Under the pieces are notes generated by a model that saw nothing but the letters and a program-made list of their open reading frames with translations, had not been told where the DNA came from and did no database searches. Below are positions 34,968 through 44,536 of a DNA stretch of 64,000 nucleotides, in pieces. The DNA lies in assembly GCA_963677415.2 (NCBI GenBank), contig CAXXFJ010000013.1, positions 155,808-219,807 of the forward strand. Reading direction: 5' to 3'. Source of the stretch: JAQUTK01 sp963677415 (GTDB lineage Bacteria; Bacteroidota; Bacteroidia; Bacteroidales; JAQUTK01). The position numbers were made by a program, and so were the translations under genes. Numbering within the stretch: position 1 is the stretch's first letter; the number at the start of each line of letters is the position of its first letter.

Positions 34968-37412
34968 ATGAGTAAACCTAAAGGTAACACAAAGAAAGGA
35001 GCTGTCGATAAAAGACCGTCCACTTTTTCAAGGATAAAAGCTTTTTTCAAAAACGAACGGACAGCTTTCGCTTTTGGATTAGTTTTTCTTTTAATTACAT
35101 TTTATCTCTTTATCGCTTTCACCTCCTTCTTTTTCACTGGTGCGGCGGATCAAAGCAAGGTTGAGAATATCACGCTTAGTGAGCTTGCCATGAACAGAGA
35201 TGATATCGGTAACTGGGCTGGAGTTCAAGGAGCATATATAGCATCTCTCTTTTTGACTGAATGGATAGGAATCTCATCCTTTTTCATTCTTGGATTCCTG
35301 CTAATGTTTAGCCTGAAACTGATGAAGATCCAACAAACATCATTATTCAAATGGTTTCTTCTATCCTCTTTGGGCGTTATTTGGACTTCAATCGCTCTCA
35401 GTTTCTTTTTTGAGCCATTCATGAGTGACTCTTTTCTCTTCCTTGGAGGCAAGCTCGGTTCGGTCATAAGCAGAATCATCCGCAATCATATCGGTTGGGC
35501 CGGAACGTTCCTTCTCGTTATGGGTGTCCTTTCCATTTTTTGCATCTTTACTATACAATCGGCAACACCTGCACTTCGTCATTTCTTCTCTTTTATACCT
35601 GCAGTTGGCAAGAAGTTAAGAGCTGAAGCAGCGTCTGCCACTTCTGAAACGGAATCTGAAACGGAAAGTGAATCAGAAGATACTGAAGAAGAAATAGAAG
35701 AAGAAGAAGAAGTTATAAAAGATGAGATGTACGATGAAGAAGAAGAAAAACCTGTCGAAGAAGAAGTCTATGATGAAACAATGGACAATCTTTATTCAGA
35801 ACCGAAGATTGATGAAAATCAAAATGCACCTTCCCCACTGCTTCAAGACGATAATTTCACGATTGAAGTTGCGCCAGATGAAGAAAGTTATGATGGATCA
35901 GCATTGGGTAAATATGACCCTACACTTGACTTATCCAGATATAAATATCCGACAAGCGACCTTCTGAGGAAATATGATACAACCCGCATGGTGGATACTG
36001 AGGAACAGAAAGGAAACAAATTGCGTATCATAGAGACACTGGAAAATTACGGAATTAAGATCTCTCGTATTGAGGCTACTGTAGGTCCAACCATCACTCT
36101 CTACGAGATTGTGCCGGCACCCGGAGTGCGTATCTCCAAAATAAAGAATCTGGAGAATGATATCGCGCTCAGTTTGTCTGCTTTGGGCATTCGAATTATT
36201 GCTCCAATTCCTGGAAAAGGGACTATCGGTATTGAGGTGCCAAACAAAGAGGCACAGATTGTCTCCATGCATTCTATTCTTTTCTCTAAAAGATTTCAGG
36301 AGAGCAATTACGAACTTCCTCTTGCACTAGGGAAAACAATCACAAACGATATCTTCATGGTTGATCTATGCAAGATGCCTCATATCTTGGTGGCTGGTGC
36401 TACCGGCCAGGGTAAGTCTGTCGGACTGAATGCAATCATCACCTCCTTGCTGTATAAGAAACATCCGTCACAACTGAAGTTTGTACTCGTTGACCCGAAA
36501 AAAGTCGAGTTTAATATCTATTCTGCCATTGAGCGACATTTTCTTGCAAAATTGCCAGATGCAGAAGAAGCTATCGTGACAGACTTTACCAAAGTAGTGC
36601 AAACCCTGAAGTCTTTGACCAAAGAGATGGACAACCGATATGACTTGCTGAAGAAGGCAAAAACCCGCACAATAAAGGAATATAATACTAAATTTATTGA
36701 GCGTAAACTTAATCCGGATAAAGGGCACTATTACATGCCATATATCGTTGTAATCATAGACGAATTTGGAGATCTGATAATGACTGCTGGAAAAGATGTA
36801 GAAATGCCGATAGCACGTATTGCTCAGCTGGCGCGTGCTGTAGGTATTCATATGGTAATTGCAACTCAAAGACCCTCAACTAACATTATCACAGGGTCTA
36901 TCAAGGCAAACTTTCCAGCTCGTATGGCTTTTCGTGTCGCTTCTATGATTGACTCGCGAACTATCCTTGACTCTCCGGGTGCCAACCAGCTGATTGGACG
37001 TGGTGACTTCCTCTTCTCACAGGGAAGCGAACTGACCCGTGTACAGTGTGCCTTCGTTGATACACCGGAAGTTGATTGCGTAACAGAGTTCATTGGCAAC
37101 CAAACCGGCTATCCAAGTGCGATGTATCTTCCTGAATGCGACTCCGATGATGAATCTAACACGATACGTCTGAATACTCTTGACGACAAAGATCCGCTTT
37201 TTGAAGAGGCTGCTCACTTGCTTGTCATTCACCAGCAGGGTTCAACCTCATTGATTCAACGCAAGTTTTCTATAGGATATAATCGAGCCGGACGAATCGT
37301 TGATCAACTTGAAGCAGCAGGAATCATTGGCCCATTTGAAGGAAGTAAAGCACGTCAGGTACTTGTGCAGGATGATATCCAACTGGAACGCATTCTGGAA
37401 AATTTCAGATAA
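34968..37412 (+). CDS. ftsK: DNA translocase FtsK
   Basis: Membrane-anchored DNA pump of 814 residues that clears chromosome ends from the septum. Four N-terminal helices (to about 190) are followed by a strongly acidic linker (runs of Glu such as EEIEEEEEVIKDE, about 215-265), then the RecA-like motor: ISRIEATVGPTITLYEIVPA, Walker A GATGQGKSVGLN, Walker B YIVVIIDEFGDL, ARAVGIHMVIATQRPS. The C-terminal gamma winged helix (LFEEAAHLLVIHQQGSTSLI, GYNRAGRIVDQLEAAGI) recognises polar DNA sites. The ATG at 34968 is preferred to a TTG one codon earlier. A TAAATTTG box is at 34940-34947. Confidence 0.96.
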   Translation: MSKPKGNTKKGAVDKRPSTFSRIKAFFKNERTAFAFGLVFLLITFYLFIAFTSFFFTGAADQSKVENITLSELAMNRDDIGNWAGVQGAYIASLFLTEWIGISSFFILGFLLMFSLKLMKIQQTSLFKWFLLSSLGVIWTSIALSFFFEPFMSDSFLFLGGKLGSVISRIIRNHIGWAGTFLLVMGVLSIFCIFTIQSATPALRHFFSFIPAVGKKLRAEAASATSETESETESESEDTEEEIEEEEEVIKDEMYDEEEEKPVEEEVYDETMDNLYSEPKIDENQNAPSPLLQDDNFTIEVAPDEESYDGSALGKYDPTLDLSRYKYPTSDLLRKYDTTRMVDTEEQKGNKLRIIETLENYGIKISRIEATVGPTITLYEIVPAPGVRISKIKNLENDIALSLSALGIRIIAPIPGKGTIGIEVPNKEAQIVSMHSILFSKRFQESNYELPLALGKTITNDIFMVDLCKMPHILVAGATGQGKSVGLNAIITSLLYKKHPSQLKFVLVDPKKVEFNIYSAIERHFLAKLPDAEEAIVTDFTKVVQTLKSLTKEMDNRYDLLKKAKTRTIKEYNTKFIERKLNPDKGHYYMPYIVVIIDEFGDLIMTAGKDVEMPIARIAQLARAVGIHMVIATQRPSTNIITGSIKANFPARMAFRVASMIDSRTILDSPGANQLIGRGDFLFSQGSELTRVQCAFVDTPEVDCVTEFIGNQTGYPSAMYLPECDSDDESNTIRLNTLDDKDPLFEEAAHLLVIHQQGSTSLIQRKFSIGYNRAGRIVDQLEAAGIIGPFEGSKARQVLVQDDIQLERILENFR

Positions 37413-37431
37413 TAAAATACCAATTATACGA

Positions 37432-38145
37432 ATGAAGATGAAGAAATTAGTGCTTATTTTGACAACCGTGTGTCTCATGACACCTTTGTATGCTCAAAAC
37501 GAGAAGAATCAGAAAGATCCTGTAAGCGATGTGACGTACGGAGTTACACAACCAAAGAATCCGGATGTAGATGGCATCATGTCTAAAGCGTTGACAAGTA
37601 TTATGGATCCATTGGGAGTAGCTATCACCTACAACCTACGCTATAAAGATATTAAAGGAAAACGAGCTAGTGCAACCAACGGAACGGCAAAAATAAAAGG
37701 AGAAAAATTTCATCTCTTCTCTCCTGATCTAGAGTCATGGTACAACGGAACGACACAATGGACGCTTCAGCGGGGTGCAAAGGAAGTAAGTATTTCAACG
37801 CCTACGGATGCCGAACTTGCAGACACGAATCCTCTGTTTATAATCAGAAATTACAAGAATTATTACACAGCCAAATACATTCGACGAGCCTTTTCTAGTG
37901 ATCAGCAAAGGTACGTACACTGTATCGAGCTTACTCCTAAGAATAGCAAAAGTGATATCAAAAAGATTATTTTCAATATCTTTGATACGATCTTCGTTCC
38001 GTATATGATTGTATTGTATCACCAAAATGATGCAACTACTCATATTTATATGTCAAAATTTGATCAACAGCAAAAGATGGATGAGACCACTTTCAACTTT
38101 AATCCGGCAGAATATCCGGGCAATGAAATCATAGACTTACGATAA
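37432..38145 (+). CDS. LolA-like outer-membrane lipoprotein carrier protein
   Basis: Periplasmic protein of 237 residues with signal peptide (about 1-22, ending TPLYAQ). The mature part fits the LolA/LppX-like fold: VAITYNLRYKDIKGKRASAT, GTAKIKGEKFHLFSPDLESW, YNGTTQWTLQRGAKEVSIST and the C-terminal TTFNFNPAEYPGNEIIDLR. LolA shuttles lipoproteins across the periplasm. I chose the ATG with the signal peptide, 19 bases after ftsK, over a long upstream in-frame extension that lies inside ftsK. It precedes trxB by 3 bases, so ftsK, this gene and trxB form an operon. Confidence 0.85.
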   Translation: MKMKKLVLILTTVCLMTPLYAQNEKNQKDPVSDVTYGVTQPKNPDVDGIMSKALTSIMDPLGVAITYNLRYKDIKGKRASATNGTAKIKGEKFHLFSPDLESWYNGTTQWTLQRGAKEVSISTPTDAELADTNPLFIIRNYKNYYTAKYIRRAFSSDQQRYVHCIELTPKNSKSDIKKIIFNIFDTIFVPYMIVLYHQNDATTHIYMSKFDQQQKMDETTFNFNPAEYPGNEIIDLR

Positions 38146-38148
38146 ATT

Positions 38149-39105
38149 ATGGAACAGACTTCAAATAAAGAACATATCCGCTGCCTGATCATCGGATCAG
38201 GTCCTGCCGGTTTTACTGCGGCTATCTATGCTGGACGTGCTAACCTCAATCCGGTCTTATACGAAGGTATGGAACCCGGCGGACAGTTGACCACAACTAC
38301 AGAAATCGAAAACTTCCCTGGCTATCCGGAAGGAACAGGGGGAAATGAGATGATGGAAGACTTGCGCAAACAGGCAAAACGTTTTAACACAGATGTGCGA
38401 TGGGGACAAATAACCAAAGCAGACCTCTCCTCCGCTCCCTATCAGTTTGAAGTGGATGGTGAAAAAGATATTGAGGCTGATGCAGTGATTATCGCCACGG
38501 GTGCCAAGGCCAAATACCTTGGGCTGGCCGATGAAGCAAAATACAACGGCACCGGAGTCTCGGCATGCGCTACTTGTGACGGATTCTTTTACAGAAAGAA
38601 AATAGTTGCAGTTGTAGGAGGAGGAGACACAGCCTGTGAAGATGCACTGTATCTCTCCAAACTATGTGCAAAGGTATTTATCATTGTACGCAAAAACTAT
38701 CTGCGTGCTTCAATAATCATGCAGGAAAGAGTGATGTCCGTTGAAAATATCGAAGTGCTATTTGAACATGAAACAATCGGATTAACCGGTGAAAATAAAG
38801 TACAAGGCGCCCGCCTTATCAAACGTCGCGGGCAGAATGACGCTCAAGAAGTAGAGATAGCTATTGATGGATTCTTTCTGGCAATCGGACACACGCCAAA
38901 TACATCTTTATTTAAAGAGTATATCAAAACAGATTCTGAAGGTTACCTCAAACATGAACCAGACTCTTCCAAGACAACTCTCCCGGGAGTATTTGTAGCC
39001 GGCGATGTAGCTGACCCTCATTATCGACAAGCAATTACTGCTGCAGGCAGTGGATGTAAAGCCGCGATTGACGCCGAACGATATTTGAATGAAATGGGGC
39101 TCTGA
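38149..39105 (+). CDS. trxB: Thioredoxin reductase
   Basis: Flavoprotein of 318 residues that uses NADPH to reduce thioredoxin in the cytoplasm. Landmarks in order are the FAD loop CLIIGSGPAGFTAAIYAGRA, EPGGQLTTTTEIENFPGYP, the redox pair CATC (SACATCDGFFY), the NADPH loop VAVVGGGDTACEDALYLS and the closing GVFVAGDVADPHYRQAIT. Length is typical. It begins 3 bases after the LolA-like gene. Confidence 0.96.
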   Translation: MEQTSNKEHIRCLIIGSGPAGFTAAIYAGRANLNPVLYEGMEPGGQLTTTTEIENFPGYPEGTGGNEMMEDLRKQAKRFNTDVRWGQITKADLSSAPYQFEVDGEKDIEADAVIIATGAKAKYLGLADEAKYNGTGVSACATCDGFFYRKKIVAVVGGGDTACEDALYLSKLCAKVFIIVRKNYLRASIIMQERVMSVENIEVLFEHETIGLTGENKVQGARLIKRRGQNDAQEVEIAIDGFFLAIGHTPNTSLFKEYIKTDSEGYLKHEPDSSKTTLPGVFVAGDVADPHYRQAITAAGSGCKAAIDAERYLNEMGL

Positions 39106-39130
39106 GAATACAGAAAAAACAATACAAAGT

Positions 39131-39162
39131 TTTGGTAGTTTGAAAAAAAACACCTAATTTTG
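39131..39162 (+). promoter_or_regulatory. Promoter of rplU-rpmA
   Basis: TTTG (39131-39134), 20 bases, TAATTTTG (39155-39162). Transcription would start about 39169, leaving a leader of about 80 bases before rplU. Confidence 0.75.
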
Positions 39163-39168
39163 CAGCTC

Positions 39169-39249
39169 GGTTCCGTATTGGGGTTTTATAAGTGGCTAAG
39201 CATGAAGCTTCCCACCTCGCGGAGGTAAACTGTAAAAACAAAATAACAG
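39169..39249 (+). promoter_or_regulatory. Structured leader of rplU, possible autoregulation element
   Basis: The leader can form GTGG-CT-AAGC / GCTT-C-CCAC (39192-39215) or an ACCTC / GAGGT hairpin (39214-39226). The two share bases 39214-39215, so they compete. This resembles the alternative structures of ribosomal-protein leaders, but no known family is recognised. Confidence 0.4.
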
Positions 39250-39564
39250 ATGTACGTAATTGTAGAGATTGCAGGTCAGCAATTTAAAGTAGAGCAAGGA
39301 AAGAAGCTGTTTGTACACTTCTTGAATGCAAAGCAAGGTGAAGAAGTGACCTTTGACAGAGTGCTGCTTGTAGACAATGATGGCGCTATCACAGTAGGTA
39401 GCCCGGTTGTAGAAGGAGCAAAAGTGATTGCAACAGTAGAATCTCCTTTGGTAAAAGGTGAGAAAGTAATTATCTTCCACAAGAAGAGAAGAAAAGGTTA
39501 TCGCAAAAGAAACGGTCATCGTCAGTGCTTTACTGAACTTGCTATCAAAGAAATCATTGCTTAA
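39250..39564 (+). CDS. rplU: 50S ribosomal protein L21
   Basis: Ribosomal protein of 104 residues that binds 23S rRNA. It begins YVIVEIAGQQFKVEQGKKLF and ends with the basic, RNA-binding segment KVIIFHKKRRKGYRKRNGHR QCFT region, typical of L21. It is followed after 19 bases by rpmA, the usual L21-L27 pairing. Confidence 0.97.
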   Translation: MYVIVEIAGQQFKVEQGKKLFVHFLNAKQGEEVTFDRVLLVDNDGAITVGSPVVEGAKVIATVESPLVKGEKVIIFHKKRRKGYRKRNGHRQCFTELAIKEIIA

Positions 39565-39583
39565 CTATTAAAAACGAAGTAAA

Positions 39584-39847
39584 ATGGCACATAAAAAAGG
39601 AGCCGGTAGCTCCAGAAATGGACGTGAATCAGAAAGCAAACGCCTTGGTATTAAGATCTATGGCGCACAATTTGCAAAAGCTGGAAATATAATAGTACGT
39701 CAGAGAGGTACTGTACATCACCCGGGTGAGAACGTTGGTATTGGCAAAGACCATACCTTGTTTGCATTAGTTGATGGCAATGTTGTATTCAAGAAGAAGA
39801 AGGACAATCGTTCATTCGTATCTATTGCTCCACTAACAATAGTATAA
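39584..39847 (+). CDS. rpmA: 50S ribosomal protein L27
   Basis: Ribosomal protein of 87 residues near the peptidyl transferase centre. The N-terminus AHKKGAGSSRNGRESESKRL and IIVRQRGTVHHPGENVGIG are the family signature. The N-terminus has no cleavable extension. It is followed by an intrinsic terminator. Confidence 0.98.
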   Translation: MAHKKGAGSSRNGRESESKRLGIKIYGAQFAKAGNIIVRQRGTVHHPGENVGIGKDHTLFALVDGNVVFKKKKDNRSFVSIAPLTIV

Positions 39848-39871
39848 GACTCCACTTCATCAATAAGGTCT

Positions 39872-39917
39872 AAAACCTCCGCTTTTTTCAGCAATGAGAA
39901 GCGGAGGTTTCTATTTT
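39872..39917 (+). terminator. Intrinsic terminator of rplU-rpmA
   Basis: A 12-base stem (AAACCTCCGCTT at 39872-39883 with AAGCGGAGGTTT at 39899-39910) followed by CTATTTTTG. A TATCTTTG -7 box for serS (39922-39929) lies directly after it, so terminator and promoter are packed together. Confidence 0.8.
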
Positions 39918-39965
39918 TGTGTATCTTTGCAGCTTATTAGTAAGGATATTCCAAATATAACCATT

Positions 39966-41237
39966 ATGTTAACGTTAAAAGCCATTACCGAAAATACGGA
40001 GGAGATTCTCCGCAAACTTGCCGTCAAGCATTTTGACGGGAAAGAGATTATCGGAAAGATTATCGAACTGGACATTCAGCGTCGTTTCTCTCAATCGGCA
40101 TTAGATGCCAATCTTGCAACCATCAACACACTATCCAGATCCATTGGAGTATTGATGAAAGAGGGCAAGAAAGAAGAAGCTGAAGCTTCACGTATCCAAG
40201 TAGCAGAAATTAAGGAAAATAATAAATATCTCGATGCTTCAATGAAGGGTGCTGAGGAAGAGTTACAAACTCTTCTTGTACAGATTCCCAACACTCCTCA
40301 TGAGTCCGTTCCTGAAGGTCGTCAAGCGGAAGACAACAAAGTTGAACGTATCGGTGGCATCATACCTAAACTAAATGAGGATGCTCTTCCACACTGGGAT
40401 CTTGCAAAGAAATATGATCTGATTGACTTCGAACTAGGAGTTAAGATTACAGGAGCAGGATTTCCTGTATATAAAGGAAAAGGTGCTCGCCTGCAACGTG
40501 CTCTTATCAACTTCTTCCTGGATTGCGCAAGAGAACAAGGTTATCTGGAGATAGAACCACCCTACATGGTCAATGCGGCTTCCGGATATGGCACAGGACA
40601 ACTTCCCGATAAGGAAGGGCAGATGTATCATGCAACAGTGGATGATTATTATCTCATCCCTACCGCTGAGGTGCCTGTAACAAATATCTACCGCGACGTT
40701 ATTCTTGATGAAAAGGATCTCCCTGTAAAGAACGCAGCTTATTCTGCCTGTTTCCGTCGCGAAGCAGGTTCTTATGGAAAAGATGTGCGCGGACTGAATC
40801 GCTTGCATCAGTTTAACAAAGTAGAGATTGTACGCATTGATAAGCCTGAGCATTCCTATGAATCTCTGGAAGAGATGGTCAACTATGTTCAGTCACTTGT
40901 AGACAAGTTGCAATTGCCATGGAGAATCCTTCGTCTATGTGGCGGCGATATGAGTTTCACCTCTGCCCTCACCTTTGACTTTGAGGTCTTCTCAGCAGCT
41001 CAGAAACGTTGGCTAGAGGTTAGTTCGGTCTCTAACTTTGAGAGCTATCAGGCAAACCGTTTAAAGTGCCGTTATCGCGATGCAAACAAGAAGACTCAGC
41101 TTTGCCATACACTGAATGGTAGTGCCTTAGCTTTACCACGGATCGTCGCAGCTTTGCTGGAAAACAATCAGACTCCTGAAGGTATCCGCATTCCTAAAGC
41201 CTTAGTTCCTTACACAGGATTCGACATCATTGACTAA
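39966..41237 (+). CDS. serS: Seryl-tRNA synthetase
   Basis: Class II aminoacyl-tRNA synthetase of 423 residues that charges tRNA-Ser. The N-terminal coiled-coil arm spans about residues 30-105, followed by motif 1 (LQRALINFFLDCAREQGYLE), motif 2 (YSACFRREAGSYGKDVRGL, RLHQFNKVEIV) and motif 3 (NGSALALPRIVAALLENNQT). The ATG giving MLTLKAITENTEEIL is the usual start; an in-frame start 72 bases upstream lies within the promoter and terminator of the neighbouring genes. Confidence 0.97.
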   Translation: MLTLKAITENTEEILRKLAVKHFDGKEIIGKIIELDIQRRFSQSALDANLATINTLSRSIGVLMKEGKKEEAEASRIQVAEIKENNKYLDASMKGAEEELQTLLVQIPNTPHESVPEGRQAEDNKVERIGGIIPKLNEDALPHWDLAKKYDLIDFELGVKITGAGFPVYKGKGARLQRALINFFLDCAREQGYLEIEPPYMVNAASGYGTGQLPDKEGQMYHATVDDYYLIPTAEVPVTNIYRDVILDEKDLPVKNAAYSACFRREAGSYGKDVRGLNRLHQFNKVEIVRIDKPEHSYESLEEMVNYVQSLVDKLQLPWRILRLCGGDMSFTSALTFDFEVFSAAQKRWLEVSSVSNFESYQANRLKCRYRDANKKTQLCHTLNGSALALPRIVAALLENNQTPEGIRIPKALVPYTGFDIID

Positions 41238-41255
41238 ATCATTTAGCCGTAATAA

Positions 41256-41297
41256 AAAAGAGGCTGTCTCAAAATCAAAGTTGAGTCAGCCTCTTTT
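41256..41297. terminator. Bidirectional terminator between serS and secDF
   Basis: A 17-base stem with one mismatch (41256-41272 with 41281-41297, AAAAGAGGCTGTCTCAA on the left) is flanked by A and T runs on both sides, so it can stop both convergent genes. Confidence 0.8.
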
Positions 41298-41320
41298 CTA
41301 CTATTAGAAATTTACTTTTC

Positions 41321-44300
41321 TTACTTCTTCAAGGAAGAAGCTATTGCATCAGCTTTCTTCTTCAATTGTTTCTTCTGCATATCAAATGCAATAGGAGCAG
41401 CAATGAAGATGGATGAGAATGTACCAAATACAACACCTATAATCAATGCAAAACAAAGACTACGGATGGCATCACCACCGAGTGCAAAGATAAATATCAA
41501 TACAATCAATGTTGTGAAAGAAGTATTCAAAGTACGACTCAGAGTTGTATTCAACGAGTCATCAAAGAGTTGCTTCCTATCACGTGATGGATAAAGATGA
41601 AGAAACTCACGAACACGGTCAAAGATTACCACCTTATCATTCACAGAATAACCAATCACTGTAAGTACAGCTCCGATAAACGTCTGATCGACCTCCATAG
41701 AGAACGGCATGATTTTCCATAATAAAGAGTAGAGACCTAAGATAACCAGTACATCACAAGTCAATGCTACCATTGTACCAACACTGAAAGAAATATCTCT
41801 AAAGCGAAGCAATATATAAAGAGAGATAGCAAGCAGAGATAGGATCGTTGCCCATATTGCACCGGTCTTCATATCTTCAGCAATAGCCGGACCTACTTTC
41901 TGTGAACTTATAATATTGTTTTGTACAAATTGATCTTTTGTCTCTTCAGCAGGGATTAATTGTTTTGACCCTTGGTACAAGAAGTTTTCAATAACAGCGT
42001 CTACTTCCTCACTCTGATCTTTAATACGGTAATTAGTAGAAATACGAACCTGATTTTCAGAACCAATGGTAATAACATTTATAGCAGATTGATCTTTTCC
42101 ATCCGCATAAAATATCGGCTGAAGAGCCTCTTCAAGCGATTTTGTATTGACAGGTTGGTCATACTTAACAATATAGTTACGTCCACCAGTGAAGTCGATA
42201 CCATTATTCAAACCAAGAAAGACAAAAGCAGCACTTAATATAACGACAAACACTACAACTGCCGTTAGCACCTTCTTGCGCAGTTCCATAAATGGAACTT
42301 TAGGTTCAACCAAGAGATTCTTGGATACCGAAGTAGTAAAAGTAAGATCAGCAAATTGGCCTTTTTCAAGAAAATGTTCATATACAATACGAGTCAGAAA
42401 AACAGCAGTAAAGAAAGAACAGATAATGCCAATGATCAACGTCGTTGCAAATCCTCTGATAGGACCTGTTCCGAAATAGAAGAGAATAATACCTGTAATT
42501 ATTGAAGTAAGGTTCGAGTCAAAGATAGCAGAAAACGCATTGCTATATCCTTCTGAGATTGCTTTCTTAACTGTCTTACCAGCACGTAACTCTTCTTTTG
42601 TTCGTTCATAGATAAGCACATTAGCATCAACTGCCATACCCAATGCTAACACTATACCGGCAATACCAGAAAGAGTCAACACAGCATGGAAGGATGCCAG
42701 GATTCCTATCGTAAAGAAGAGATTCAATATCAATGCAGAGTTAGCAACCAAACCAGCTCTCCATCCATACATCATAATCATATAAGCTCCCAATACAATC
42801 AAAGCAATAACAAATGACCAGATTCCTGCATTGATAGATGCCTGACCCAAGGATGGGCCAACAACTGCTTCCTGCATAATACGAGCCGGTGCTGCCATCT
42901 TTCCAGATTTCAATACATTTGCAAGGTCTTTTGCTTCTTCCGGAGTGAAGCCTCCAGTAATTTCAGAAGTACCTCCCGCGATCTCACCGTTTACTCTCGG
43001 AGCAGAATATACTACATTATCCAATACAATTGCAATACATTTACCTATATTTTCTTTAGTAAGACGAGCCCATACTTTTGCTCCTTCAGAATTCATCGAC
43101 ATGTCTACTTTTGCAGTAGCCGACTGTTTTCCAAAATCCGCATTAGCACCATTTACAACGCTACCATCCAATGCAGGACGTCCATCCCGACTTGTTACTT
43201 TAATCGCATAAAGTTCGAAAAATAATCCTTTTGCATCCATGGCTTTTACAGCCCACTTCAAAGAAAGATTACGTGGAAGCAAGTCTTTAACAGACTTCAG
43301 ATTAAGGTAATTATTTACCATTACTGTATCTTTCGCACGCGCAAATCCGACTACAGGACCCGGTGCAGCAGTTCCCTTGGAAGTAATATTCAACTGCAGA
43401 AGAGAGAATAATGGATAAGCTTTTTCATTATTTGCTTGCTGATTAAGACTATCAGAATTATCTTTCGCACCGGTCTGAACCAGGTTAAGGAGAGAATCTG
43501 AAGAGTTAGTCGCAGTGTCTGTTGTTGCAACAGTTGTATTATCTGTTTCTTTTACAGCAGATGAGTCTGATTTTTCAGCCTTCTCATCGGACTTCAAACG
43601 AGCTATTTCACGATTAGCTGATACCAAAAAAGGATATACTTCAGCTAATTCGTATGTTTCCCAGAATTCAAGATTGGCAGTTCCCTGAAGAAGCTTACGA
43701 ACACGTTCCGGCTCCTTCACTCCAGGAAGTTCCACAAGAATACGTCCGTCATTGTTCTCCAATTGTTGAATATTTGGCTGAACAACACCAAAGCGGTCAA
43801 TACGAGTACGAAGCACATTAAATGAATTGGCGATTGCGTCTTTCACCTCAGTTCTTAATACAGTGATTACCTCTGCATCTGTACTCTGCGGAGTAATTTT
43901 CTCTTTTAACTCATAGGTACTAAAGATGGCAGCCAAACGAGCTCCGGGATCTAACTTTTTGTATTCTTCAACAAAAAGAGTTATAACATCCTTCTGACTA
44001 GTTATTTGAAGTTCTTTTGCTGTTTTAAGAGCTTTGTTGAAGTTCTCGTCCGGGTTATTATTGGACAATGATTTGATGACGTCAGGAATTGATATTTCCA
44101 AAATAACGTTCATACCACCTTTAAGGTCCAACCCCAGGTTTAGTTCTAACTCACGGCACTCTTTAAAAGTGTAGCCTAAAAACACCTTCTCTGTAGAGAT
44201 TGAATCCAGATAGTTGCTGAACTTCACTTCATCTCCTTGTGCGAGATCCTCACCTTTTTGTGTTAAGTGGCGAGAAACGAAAGTAAATGAAAGATAGAAC

Positions 44301-44356
44301 AGACAAACTAACATGAGTAGTGCCGCAAATACTTTGATAAATCCTTTGTTTTGCAT
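41321..44356 (-). CDS. secDF: SecD-SecF fusion, protein translocase subunit
   Basis: Membrane protein of 1011 residues joining SecD and SecF, which use the proton gradient to help pull proteins through SecYEG. An N-terminal helix is followed by LNLGLDLKGGMNVILEI, the periplasmic P1 region (NVLRTRIDRFGVVQPNI, RILVELPGVKEPERVRKLL), a long Ser/Thr/Asp-rich insert at about 255-310, then ALDGSVVNGANADF, helices with IAGIVLALGMAVDANVLIYE, and from about 730 the SecF half (NNGIDFTGGRNYIVKY, GYSVNDKVVIFDRVRE). The fused form is normal in Bacteroidetes. The 180-base spacer upstream holds no clear promoter. Confidence 0.96.
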   Translation of the reverse strand: MQNKGFIKVFAALLMLVCLFYLSFTFVSRHLTQKGEDLAQGDEVKFSNYLDSISTEKVFLGYTFKECRELELNLGLDLKGGMNVILEISIPDVIKSLSNNNPDENFNKALKTAKELQITSQKDVITLFVEEYKKLDPGARLAAIFSTYELKEKITPQSTDAEVITVLRTEVKDAIANSFNVLRTRIDRFGVVQPNIQQLENNDGRILVELPGVKEPERVRKLLQGTANLEFWETYELAEVYPFLVSANREIARLKSDEKAEKSDSSAVKETDNTTVATTDTATNSSDSLLNLVQTGAKDNSDSLNQQANNEKAYPLFSLLQLNITSKGTAAPGPVVGFARAKDTVMVNNYLNLKSVKDLLPRNLSLKWAVKAMDAKGLFFELYAIKVTSRDGRPALDGSVVNGANADFGKQSATAKVDMSMNSEGAKVWARLTKENIGKCIAIVLDNVVYSAPRVNGEIAGGTSEITGGFTPEEAKDLANVLKSGKMAAPARIMQEAVVGPSLGQASINAGIWSFVIALIVLGAYMIMMYGWRAGLVANSALILNLFFTIGILASFHAVLTLSGIAGIVLALGMAVDANVLIYERTKEELRAGKTVKKAISEGYSNAFSAIFDSNLTSIITGIILFYFGTGPIRGFATTLIIGIICSFFTAVFLTRIVYEHFLEKGQFADLTFTTSVSKNLLVEPKVPFMELRKKVLTAVVVFVVILSAAFVFLGLNNGIDFTGGRNYIVKYDQPVNTKSLEEALQPIFYADGKDQSAINVITIGSENQVRISTNYRIKDQSEEVDAVIENFLYQGSKQLIPAEETKDQFVQNNIISSQKVGPAIAEDMKTGAIWATILSLLAISLYILLRFRDISFSVGTMVALTCDVLVILGLYSLLWKIMPFSMEVDQTFIGAVLTVIGYSVNDKVVIFDRVREFLHLYPSRDRKQLFDDSLNTTLSRTLNTSFTTLIVLIFIFALGGDAIRSLCFALIIGVVFGTFSSIFIAAPIAFDMQKKQLKKKADAIASSLKK

Positions 44357-44536
44357 GTCGAAATTTCTAATTATGTTATCTATTTATATTTTTTAATATG
44401 AGCGTGCAAATATAGCTTTTTTTTCTTCTTCAAACCACCTTTACCCTTAAATATTTCATGCGAATGTAGAGAAAGGCCATTATCCTTCATTTTAAACATG
44501 TAATATATCCGCAAACAGGCTCCTTCTTCAGCAGCT

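Noticed and set aside
44357..44536. Promoter of secDF at TATATTTG (44407-44414)
   Set aside because: The nearest TTTG gives a spacing of only 16 bases, too short for the pattern that fits the other promoters in this window.
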